Assembly (NCBI GenBank): GCA_022771185.1
Contig: JALFCJ010000128.1
Span: forward strand, 1-20,862
DNA: 20,862 bases
Origin: Spirochaetales bacterium
Lineage (GTDB): Bacteria > Spirochaetota > Spirochaetia > Sphaerochaetales > Sphaerochaetaceae
Direction of reading: 5' to 3'
Below, one piece after another: positions 7,387 through 13,429 of this stretch. The notes below the pieces were generated by a model. The model did not search any database. It was not told the DNA's origin and was given only the letters and a program-made list of their open reading frames with translations. How positions within the stretch are numbered: the first letter of the stretch is position 1; each line of letters opens with the position of its first letter. Position numbers and translations under genes: made by a program.

Positions 7387-8628
7387 GTGAGAAAGAGGCT
7401 TTTGTTGCTATTGGCAGTAATTCTGCTGATTATTTTTCCCTTGTCTTCTAAGGCGTCTTCATATGATTTGACAATCTATAAGACTGCTGACAACTCTGTC
7501 ATGGGTGTCAAGGAAGATAAACTGGGACTGGATATTACAGGATACATGTTTATAGGGGAAGGAGCCACAGAAGGTTTATACTTCAGAATAGGAGTACAGA
7601 CACCTTTCGATACAATACTAGGGTATTTAAATCTTTTTAATGATGACGTATCTGCTAATGGTAATAAAGATAACACGAAAACCAGCGAAAAAGAGAATGC
7701 AATAAGTAAAGAAGACAATGTTATAGATAATGGAACCTTTCAGGACAACACTCTTACATCCCTCCCCGACACACTTACGTCTTCTCTCGATAATCCAATT
7801 AAAGCTCCGATAATCGACGTAAATGATTCTACAATCATCGATACAGCAAACAACGCGACCATCGACATATCGGAAATAAATGAATCTGCTTTAAATAAAG
7901 AAAGTGACAATATGATAGGAACAATCATAAAATCACCTGATCTCAACACTCCTATTACAAACGAATCTTCCCTTAATCAAGGTATTATTACGGAAGAAAC
8001 TCTTAACGATAATTCATCCTTAGACGTTGTAGGGGAATCGGATGAGAATAAAGATACAAGAGAAGAAATCAATGTAGGAGAAGGAAACGCTACACTAGAT
8101 TCCCCTCAAGGAACTGCCATAAAAGGCAGTACCACTAAAAATAGCTTCAATAAAGAGTGGAGACTATTATTTACTTTCGGCCCCGCAAGTAGGCGTTTTA
8201 TGGGGGACAGTGCAATAGTTTATTTGGGATATGGACTCAGTGGAGATATAGGACATAAAGTCGAAGTTGAAAAAGATACAAAATTTACAATAAACACGTC
8301 ATATGCCGTCCTTGGTGCAGATTTAGATTTCGGTATGAGATACAATTTAAGAGCAAGCTCATCTATCAGAGTGGGAGTTCATTTTACAGCTTCTCTTATT
8401 GGAGTAAGAGGTCAGACTATCCTAAACACTTATGAAGAAGAGATTGACAACAATATAGATATTTATGGATATGCCCTCTCAAAAAAAGGTATATTCGAAA
8501 CACTGAGTGGCAAAGGATATATTATGCTTGCAACAGCTCTGGGATTCAGAAAGAATGTAACGTATAATTATTCAAATACTACAAGCAAAATTGGAGGCGG
8601 AACTATCACCCTATTACAAAATGTTTGA
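7387..8628 (+). CDS. Unrecognised exported, beta-barrel-like envelope protein with a long Asn/Ser/Thr/Asp-rich insert
   Basis: I do not recognise a named family. From GTG 7387 the 413-residue protein begins MRKRLLLLLAVILLIIF, a clear signal peptide with a likely cut after SKA (residue 23). Residues ~24-85 are amphipathic strands (GLDITGYMFIGEG, GLYFRIGVQTPFD). Residues ~86-256 are low-complexity and rich in Asn, Ser, Thr, Asp, Glu and Ile, with no cysteine, and look disordered. Residues 257-413 return to alternating strand-like sequence (WRLLFTFGPASRRFMG, IVYLGYGLSGDIG, DFGMRYNLRASSSIRVGVHF), as in small outer-membrane barrels. A TTG at 7369 is an alternative start, but it would fall within the predicted -10 region. 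No good ribosome site precedes either start. The LysE gene starts inside its last codons. Export is confident; the barrel fold is inference and the function unknown. Confidence 0.7.
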   Translation: MRKRLLLLLAVILLIIFPLSSKASSYDLTIYKTADNSVMGVKEDKLGLDITGYMFIGEGATEGLYFRIGVQTPFDTILGYLNLFNDDVSANGNKDNTKTSEKENAISKEDNVIDNGTFQDNTLTSLPDTLTSSLDNPIKAPIIDVNDSTIIDTANNATIDISEINESALNKESDNMIGTIIKSPDLNTPITNESSLNQGIITEETLNDNSSLDVVGESDENKDTREEINVGEGNATLDSPQGTAIKGSTTKNSFNKEWRLLFTFGPASRRFMGDSAIVYLGYGLSGDIGHKVEVEKDTKFTINTSYAVLGADLDFGMRYNLRASSSIRVGVHFTASLIGVRGQTILNTYEEEIDNNIDIYGYALSKKGIFETLSGKGYIMLATALGFRKNVTYNYSNTTSKIGGGTITLLQNV

Positions 8629-9193
8629 GTTTTTTGTCTATCTTGTTACTGTAGCGGTTACTCCAGGTCCAAACACTATTTCAAGCATGGCGAATGCCGC
8701 TGAAAAAGGATTGAAGGGTGTCACTTTTAATCTCGGGATGCTTATAGGCATTATTTTTATATCATCGTTTTCTTATCTCCTTATTTCTATTCTTTCAAAG
8801 TACATACCCCTTTTGTCTAAGCTGCTACAAATACTCGGAGTAATTTATCTAGTTTACCTTGGAATAAAGATGCTAAAAAAGTCAGGTAATGTGAAAGAGA
8901 AGACTGGAACATTTATTGAAGGCATGTTAATGCAGATAATGAATGTTAAAGTAATGATGCTTTGTGTAACCGCCATCTCCGAGTATATTCTTCCTTTAGA
9001 TATATCAAACCAGGAAAGATGGCTAAGAGTGTTCATGATCCCTCTAACTTGTTTTGTCTGCGGGCTTGTATGGGCTATTGCAGGAAGTGTATTGCAGAGG
9101 TTATATGAGAAGAAAAGAAAAATGTTTAATCTTTTCTTTTCTTTGACACTTTTTATTTTGGCCATTATTAATTCCTTCAAGATATTCATTTAA
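8621..9193 (+). CDS. LysE/RhtB-family amino-acid exporter
   Basis: The 190-residue hydrophobic protein has about six membrane segments and the family N-terminal pattern VTVAVTPGPNTISSMANA (TPGPNTI at residues 14-20), followed by the G-x-x-x-x-x-x-F-N-L-G-M-L-I-G stretch. LysE/RhtB proteins export amino acids or similar small metabolites. ATG 8621 gives the typical family start and overlaps the upstream stop (TGA 8626-8628) by 8 bases, pointing to translational coupling; a frame-open TTG at 8591 would add ten uncharacteristic residues. No ribosome site is well spaced for 8621, which supports coupling. Substrate unknown. Confidence 0.88.
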   Translation: MFEFFVYLVTVAVTPGPNTISSMANAAEKGLKGVTFNLGMLIGIIFISSFSYLLISILSKYIPLLSKLLQILGVIYLVYLGIKMLKKSGNVKEKTGTFIEGMLMQIMNVKVMMLCVTAISEYILPLDISNQERWLRVFMIPLTCFVCGLVWAIAGSVLQRLYEKKRKMFNLFFSLTLFILAIINSFKIFI

Positions 9194-9202
9194 CACTTCG
9201 AT

Positions 9203-9231
9203 ATATTTAAAAGAATTATTTAAATATTTTT
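9203..9231 (+). terminator. Possible AT-rich terminator after the LysE gene
   Basis: ATATTTAAA (9203-9211) and TTTAAATAT (9219-9227) form a perfect 9-bp stem with a 7-base loop followed by TTTT. The stem has no G-C pairs, so termination would be weak. It lies between the LysE stop and the next promoter. Confidence 0.35.
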
Positions 9232-9234
9232 AGT

Positions 9235-9263
9235 TTGCAATTTGTTTTTCATCTGTGTATAAA
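9235..9263 (+). promoter_or_regulatory. Predicted promoter of the sodium:solute symporter gene
   Basis: TTGCAA (9235-9240) and TATAAA (9258-9263) are 17 bases apart. A strong ribosome site AAGGAG (9283-9288) follows, eight bases before ATG 9297. Confidence 0.6.
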
Positions 9264-9296
9264 TAAAAAAAATCCTATTATTAAGGAGATACGAAG

Positions 9297-10724
9297 ATGG
9301 CAATTAACACTCAGGCACTCATCATCGTAATCGGATACCTTGTAGGTATGCTCGTCATCGGCTACATAGTCGGAAAACTCAAAATCAAAGATGCTGACGA
9401 CTATATGGTTGCAGGTAGAAGAATGGGACTTTTTATGGTTGCGTTCTCCCTTTCTGCAAACAACATTGGTGGAGGCAGCACCACAGGCTTGGCAGGTAAA
9501 GCATACACCACATGGGGTATGAGCGCAGTATGGTATGTACTCGCTGCATCCATTGCTATGATTCCTCTTGCATACTTTGCACCGAAGATCAGAAAGACAA
9601 TGGCTGTCACTATTCCAGAAGTTGTAGGAAGAAGATTCGGCAAGTTCAGCTCAGGCTTCTCCGCCATCCTTAACATTCTTGCTCTCTTCTGTCTTACTTC
9701 CAGCCAGATTGCAGCATCTGGTAGCGTAGTATCTGTTCTTACAGGTATCGATACAAGAATATGTCTCATCATCGCAGGTGTAGTCGTCATTCTTTACACA
9801 ACATTCGGAGGAATGATCGCCGACCAGATCTCTGACCTTGTACAGTTTATTATCATACTTCTGGGTCTGGCAATCGCAACACCATTCGTAATCAAAGGAT
9901 GTGGCGGTTGGAATGCAATTGCATCCAAGCTTCCATCAGAGCAACTTAGCTTCACAAAGATCGGTTGGGTTGCAATCATCGGTTACATCTTCAACTACTT
10001 CTGTACATTCCTTTCAGGCCCTGAAATGATCAGCCGATTTGAAAGTGCAAAAGATGAGAAGACAGCTCAGAGAGCAAGCCTTCTTTCTGCAGTTTTGATG
10101 GCTGCAATGGCAGTATTCCCAACTCTTCTTGGTCTTGCTGCACTCTCTGTCAAGGAATCAATCGGCAACCCAGCTTCCGGTTCTGCAATGATGGCTGTAA
10201 CACAGGCATATGCTCCTACAATAATCACAGGTATCGTATCAGCTGCAATTATCAGTGCAACAATGTCCAGTGCAGACTCTAACCTTCTCTGTATGTCTAC
10301 AATGATCATCAACGACCTATATCTTCCATATTCAGGAAAGAAGCTTGATGGCATGAAGGAAGTAAAGGTAACAAGACTCTGTAACATCATCTGCTGTGCA
10401 GTAGCTATGTTCATTTCATTCTTCGGAATCAACATCGTAACAATGAACACATTCGCATTTGCAATCCGCTGTGCCGGTCCATTCGCCGCTTATGGCCTTG
10501 GTCTTGTGGTTCCAAGAGCTACAAAGCACTCAGGTCAAATTTCCATCATCACAGGAACTATCGGCGTTGTTATTTGGCAGATTCTCAGCGGCGGTGGCTT
10601 CTATCTTGGAATCCTCCCTGTAGTATTTGGCTGTGCTGTGGGCACAATCACATTCCTCCTTGTCAATCTCATTGAATGGAAGAAGGGTGTCGAAGCTGCT
10701 CCATCAGCTTATCTTGAAGACTAA
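9297..10724 (+). CDS. Sodium:solute symporter (SSS family)
   Basis: The 475-residue protein has about thirteen hydrophobic segments and fits the SSS/SLC5 family, which imports sugars, amino acids, carboxylates or vitamins with Na+. Visible landmarks are the DADDYMVAGRRMG segment after the first helix, SLSANNIGGGSTTGLAG in the second, the FGGMIADQISDLVQF stretch, and SATMSSADSNLLCMSTMIINDLY, the region carrying the Ser/Thr Na2-site residues in characterised members. Length is on the short side of normal, as in bacterial PanF/YidK-type proteins. The gene stands alone, with its own promoter, AAGGAG ribosome site and strong terminator, and uses uniform preferred codons like the binding protein at 1-732, suggesting good expression. 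The substrate cannot be read from the sequence. Confidence 0.93.
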   Translation: MAINTQALIIVIGYLVGMLVIGYIVGKLKIKDADDYMVAGRRMGLFMVAFSLSANNIGGGSTTGLAGKAYTTWGMSAVWYVLAASIAMIPLAYFAPKIRKTMAVTIPEVVGRRFGKFSSGFSAILNILALFCLTSSQIAASGSVVSVLTGIDTRICLIIAGVVVILYTTFGGMIADQISDLVQFIIILLGLAIATPFVIKGCGGWNAIASKLPSEQLSFTKIGWVAIIGYIFNYFCTFLSGPEMISRFESAKDEKTAQRASLLSAVLMAAMAVFPTLLGLAALSVKESIGNPASGSAMMAVTQAYAPTIITGIVSAAIISATMSSADSNLLCMSTMIINDLYLPYSGKKLDGMKEVKVTRLCNIICCAVAMFISFFGINIVTMNTFAFAIRCAGPFAAYGLGLVVPRATKHSGQISIITGTIGVVIWQILSGGGFYLGILPVVFGCAVGTITFLLVNLIEWKKGVEAAPSAYLED

Positions 10725-10739
10725 AAACGGTCTTTTTTC

Positions 10740-10770
10740 AGCGTCTGGAAAATTTCAGGCGCTTTTTTTT
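10740..10770 (+). terminator. Rho-independent terminator of the symporter gene
   Basis: Arms AGCGTCTG (10740-10747) and CAGGCGCT (10756-10763) pair over 8 bp with one G-U and an 8-base loop, followed by a run of eight T (10763-10770). It begins 15 bases after the symporter stop. Confidence 0.88.
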
Positions 10771-10938
10771 CGACATTTTTGGGGAAAAACGCGTTCTTAT
10801 ATATGTAACCAATCTGTTATACAAGGAGGCGTCAACGAAAGAAACAAAGTTTCATATTACTCTATTACCCCATTTAGGCAGGGAAATCCCCTGCCTTTAT
10901 CTATGGAACAAATTATTCTTTCTCTTCATACTATCCCC
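10771..10938 (+). promoter_or_regulatory. Structured leader of the second MATE gene
   Basis: These 168 bases hold no convincing gene. Candidate promoter elements are TTCTTA (10794-10799) and TTATAC (10817-10822), 17 apart. A perfect Shine-Dalgarno-like AAGGAGG (10823-10829) has no ATG, GTG or TTG at a useful distance. A small hairpin GAAAC/GTTTC (10841-10853) and a strong GC-rich hairpin AGGCAGGG/CCCTGCCT (10876-10896, 5-base loop) follow. The second could act as an attenuator, though only TTTAT follows it. I could not match the leader to a known riboswitch class by eye. Confidence 0.4.
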
Positions 10939-12279
10939 ATGACGAAGGATCTTACATCGGGGCCCATTACAAAAAACCTCCTTCTATTTGCTCTCCCCAT
11001 GATAATGGGGAACCTTCTCCAGCAGTTTTATAATATTGCAGACACAATGATAGTGGGACGATTTTTAGGTAAAAACGCTTTGGCTGCAGTAGGATCTTCC
11101 TTTGCTCTCATGACATTCTTGACTTCCATCATCCTTGGCTTGGCTATGGGAAGCGGAGTGCTTTTCTCTATGAAGTTCGGAGAGAAAGACAATAGAGGAC
11201 TAAGAGAAGCTTCCTCTTCTTCTTTCTTTATTGTCCTCTTGACTTCTATTGTTCTTACTGTTGTTGCTTATGCTTTCCTAGATCTATTAAAAATCCTCAT
11301 GAATATTCCAGACGAAGTATGGCCTGAAATGAGAGATTACCTCGTAGTAATATTCTCAGGAATTATAGGCATCTTTCTTTATAACTGGTTCTCTTCTTTT
11401 TTGAGAGCATTAGGCAACTCAACAATTCCTTTGGTGTTTCTAGCTATCTCCGCCATATTGAATATAGGTTTGGACCTATGTTTTGTTCTGGTTCTGAAAA
11501 GGGGCGTAAAAGGAGCTGCAGAGGCCACTGTAATTTCACAGTATTCATCAGGAATAGGAGTGGCAATTTTCACACTTCTAGTTTCCAAAGAATCACGGTT
11601 CTCTATTAAGCATGTTGATAAAAAGACGATTGGCGAAGTGACAAACTTCTCGTTTCTTACCTGCCTGCAGCAATCTGTCATGAATCTTGGAATATTAATG
11701 GTCCAAGGAAGAGTAAACAGCTTCGGTCCCGTTGTAATGGCTGCATTTTCCACTGGTGTAAAAATAGACGCCTTTGCTTATATGCCTCTACAAGACTATG
11801 GCAATGCATTTTCTACTTTTACAGCACAGAACTATGGGGCAGGAAAGAAAGAGAGAATAAAGAAAGGTATGAGAGTAGCCTTTATAACATCCCTACTCTT
11901 CTCTATCATCATCTCACTCATTGTATTCATACTCTCCCCTTCATTGATGGAATTATTTGTAGGATCAGAAGAATTGGAGATAATAAACGTAGGAACCGGA
12001 TACTTGAGAGTCGAAGGCGCATTCTATGCTCTTATTGGCTTCTTATTTTTGTTCTATGGTTTATATAGAGCAGTAGGAAAACCTAGCATGAGCTTTATTC
12101 TCACAATAATATCTCTTGGTACTCGAGTCCTGCTTTCTTATACAATATCGAATATTCCTAATTTTGGTGTATATGGAATATGGTGGTCTGTTCCAATTGG
12201 ATGGCTACTGGCAGATATCTTAGGCACTATCTATTACACAAAGAAAAAGCCACTGGAGGTAATAGAAACCACAAAATAA
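10939..12279 (+). CDS. MATE family efflux transporter
   Basis: The 446-residue membrane protein starts MTKDLTSGPITKNLLLFALPMIMG and continues QQFYNIADTMIVGRFLG, the standard MATE opening, with about twelve membrane segments. It should export drugs or metabolites using Na+ or H+. The reading frame is open well upstream, back into the symporter gene, but ATG 10939 gives the family N-terminus; ATG 10903 would add twelve residues (MEQIILSLHTIP). Neither has a well-placed ribosome site, which is unusual here and may mean that the leader controls translation. The gene is followed, without an obvious terminator, by the promoter of the tRNA gene. It is a second MATE paralogue in the window, not a recent duplicate of the one at 5931-7298. 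Confidence 0.9.
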   Translation: MTKDLTSGPITKNLLLFALPMIMGNLLQQFYNIADTMIVGRFLGKNALAAVGSSFALMTFLTSIILGLAMGSGVLFSMKFGEKDNRGLREASSSSFFIVLLTSIVLTVVAYAFLDLLKILMNIPDEVWPEMRDYLVVIFSGIIGIFLYNWFSSFLRALGNSTIPLVFLAISAILNIGLDLCFVLVLKRGVKGAAEATVISQYSSGIGVAIFTLLVSKESRFSIKHVDKKTIGEVTNFSFLTCLQQSVMNLGILMVQGRVNSFGPVVMAAFSTGVKIDAFAYMPLQDYGNAFSTFTAQNYGAGKKERIKKGMRVAFITSLLFSIIISLIVFILSPSLMELFVGSEELEIINVGTGYLRVEGAFYALIGFLFLFYGLYRAVGKPSMSFILTIISLGTRVLLSYTISNIPNFGVYGIWWSVPIGWLLADILGTIYYTKKKPLEVIETTK

Positions 12280-12310
12280 GGAAAAGAATCAAAAAAGTGA
12301 CGAAAGGGAC

Positions 12311-12339
12311 TTGAAAGGGAAAAGTGATTTTCATATACT
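12311..12339 (+). promoter_or_regulatory. Near-consensus promoter of the tRNA-Arg gene
   Basis: TTGAAA (12311-12316) and TATACT (12334-12339) are 17 bases apart. Transcription would begin near 12346, about 19 bases before the mature tRNA 5' end. Confidence 0.75.
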
Positions 12340-12364
12340 TTCAAAAGTTGGTTAACAACTAAAT

Positions 12365-12438
12365 GCGGCCATAGCTCATCTGGATAGAGCAAGTGCCTTC
12401 TAAGCACTAGGTGGTTAGTTCGAGCCTAACTGGCCGTA
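12365..12438 (+). tRNA. tRNA-Arg (anticodon UCU)
   Basis: The 74-base cloverleaf folds by hand: acceptor GCGGCCA/TGGCCGT with a G-U first pair, D-arm GCTC/GAGC, anticodon arm AGTGC-CTTCTAA-GCACT, a 5-base variable loop AGGTG, and T-arm GTTAG-TTCGAGC-CTAAC, with discriminator A. The anticodon TCT reads AGA and AGG arginine codons, which are heavily used in the neighbouring genes. The 3' CCA is not encoded. Confidence 0.95.
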
Positions 12439-12443
12439 AAGAA

Positions 12444-12478
12444 AGTCAGAATTTGAGTAATCAAGTTCTGGCTTTTTT
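12444..12478 (+). terminator. Rho-independent terminator of tRNA-Arg, overlapping the 3' end of a convergent gene
   Basis: A 13-bp stem (12444-12456 with 12461-12473, two G-U pairs) with loop GTAA is followed by six T (12473-12478). Its right arm and T-run contain the last codons and stop of the minus-strand cyclic-nucleotide-binding gene ending at 12461. Confidence 0.85.
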
Positions 12479-12925
12479 ATTTTCTGCAGCCAAAACTTCC
12501 ATTTCTTTCATAAGAGCACTGTCCACATACCCTTTTGTTTCTTTTTCTTCTGTGTATTTAGCACAGACTTTACATGCCTTTGCCAGTTTATGGGACTGAG
12601 CCCTGATACGGGAACTAAGGCTTTCCATAACTACAAGTAGTTTATTGGGATGTTCTTTGATATATGAAGGGAAAGACTCTTTATCAACGATTGTTACAAC
12701 ACTATCTTCAGCTGCAACAGTAGTCATAGTGCGTGGCTTATCTTCAATAACTCCCAATTCGCCAAAGACTCGTCCCTCCCCTACGATTCCTATCAGCTTG
12801 CTGTCTGCCGTCTTATAATCTATATATAAGTTTACAGTTCCAAATTTGACGAAGAAGACTTCTCCAGCCTTTTCGTTCTGCCTATATATAACATCTCCTT
12901 TCTTATATTTAGCATCTCTGATCAT
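12461..12925 (-). CDS. Single-domain cyclic-nucleotide-binding protein (second of a tandem pair)
   Basis: The 154-residue protein is a CRP-type cNMP-binding beta-roll with a C-terminal helical tail and no DNA-binding, kinase or channel domain. Landmarks are KYKKGDVIYRQNEKAGEVFFVKFGTV near the N-terminus, the phosphate-binding cassette with FGEL (54-57) and R65 in PRTMTTV, and a tail from residue ~110 with CKVC and many Lys/Glu. Both the ribose-binding Glu and phosphate-binding Arg positions are filled, so real cNMP binding is plausible. ATG 12925 is preferred over TTG 12946 because AAGGGAG lies eight bases upstream; it begins 1 base after the preceding gene's stop. It probably signals by protein contact, perhaps with its partner. 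Output unknown. Confidence 0.85.
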   Translation of the reverse strand: MIRDAKYKKGDVIYRQNEKAGEVFFVKFGTVNLYIDYKTADSKLIGIVGEGRVFGELGVIEDKPRTMTTVAAEDSVVTIVDKESFPSYIKEHPNKLLVVMESLSSRIRAQSHKLAKACKVCAKYTEEKETKGYVDSALMKEMEVLAAENKKART

Positions 12926-12926
12926 A

Positions 12927-13382
12927 TCATTTACTCCCTTTTCCAAGCTTTATGATACGAGCCAACCGATTGAAGAAAGACTCATCATGTTTTTGTTTAT
13001 CTTGGGATATATACTCGTCTATAGTCTTATATACTTCATGTAGGTCATCACCGATATCACGGAGTCTGGAGCTCATTTGATATAGGATAGCCATATCTTC
13101 TCCAGGGTGTTCTGATAGATATGTCCCAAACTCATCTCCCTCTATTCTCTCTAGTATAGTATCTGATTTGGCAACAATCGTTGCAGAGCGAGGAATAGCT
13201 TCAATTAATTCCAAGTGTCCGAAGTATTGACCTACTGTTTGGTCGACAAAGAGCATCTCTGTTTCTTCTCCATAATTGGCAATGACAGAAACTGTACCTT
13301 TTGTTATACGGTACATCGCCATTTCAAAGCTTCCTTCTTTATATATGATATCCCCTGTTTTGTATTCAACTATCCTAGGCAT
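12927..13382 (-). CDS. Single-domain cyclic-nucleotide-binding-like protein (first of a tandem pair)
   Basis: The 151-residue protein shares the beta-roll layout of its neighbour in the same register: YKTGDIIYKEGSFEMAMYRITKGTV, then GQYFGHLELIEAIPRSATIV. R65 of the phosphate-binding cassette is present, but the usual FGE glutamate is histidine (FGHL, H56), so nucleotide affinity may be altered or lost. A helical, charged tail (residues ~105-151) follows, with no output domain. ATG 13380-13382 has AAAGGAA upstream. The gene is first in a two-gene unit with its own extended -10 promoter. A heteromeric sensor pair, one binding and one structural or differently specific, is a reasonable hypothesis. 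Other possibilities are a degenerate paralogue or a sensor for another nucleotide. Confidence 0.83.
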   Translation of the reverse strand: MPRIVEYKTGDIIYKEGSFEMAMYRITKGTVSVIANYGEETEMLFVDQTVGQYFGHLELIEAIPRSATIVAKSDTILERIEGDEFGTYLSEHPGEDMAILYQMSSRLRDIGDDLHEVYKTIDEYISQDKQKHDESFFNRLARIIKLGKGSK

Positions 13383-13400
13383 AGCGATTCCTTTAGCTTG

Positions 13401-13429
13401 ATTATAGCAGTAACAGTGCTACAGAAAAA
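13401..13429 (-). promoter_or_regulatory. Extended -10 promoter of the cyclic-nucleotide-binding pair
   Basis: On the minus strand TGCTATAAT (13409-13401) is a consensus extended -10; the -35 (TTTTTC, 13429-13424) is poor. A 5-bp inverted repeat TAGCA/TGCTA (13405-13421) overlaps it, inside a wider repeat GCTTGATT/AATCAAGC (13396-13403 and 13433-13440). The promoter lies across the 3' end of the truncated AAA-ATPase gene. Confidence 0.55.

Noticed and set aside
7740..8100. Tandem repeats in the Asn/Ser/Thr-rich insert
   Set aside because: The composition is biased but I find no exact or regular repeat unit; it is low complexity, not a repeat array.
10627..10938. N-terminal extension of the second MATE protein back into the symporter gene
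   Set aside because: It would cross a strong terminator and add unrelated residues; the family N-terminus begins at 10939.
10771..10938. Known riboswitch (guanidine, Mn2+, preQ1, ZTP, c-di-GMP) in the MATE leader
   Set aside because: None of the conserved core sequences I know for these classes is present.
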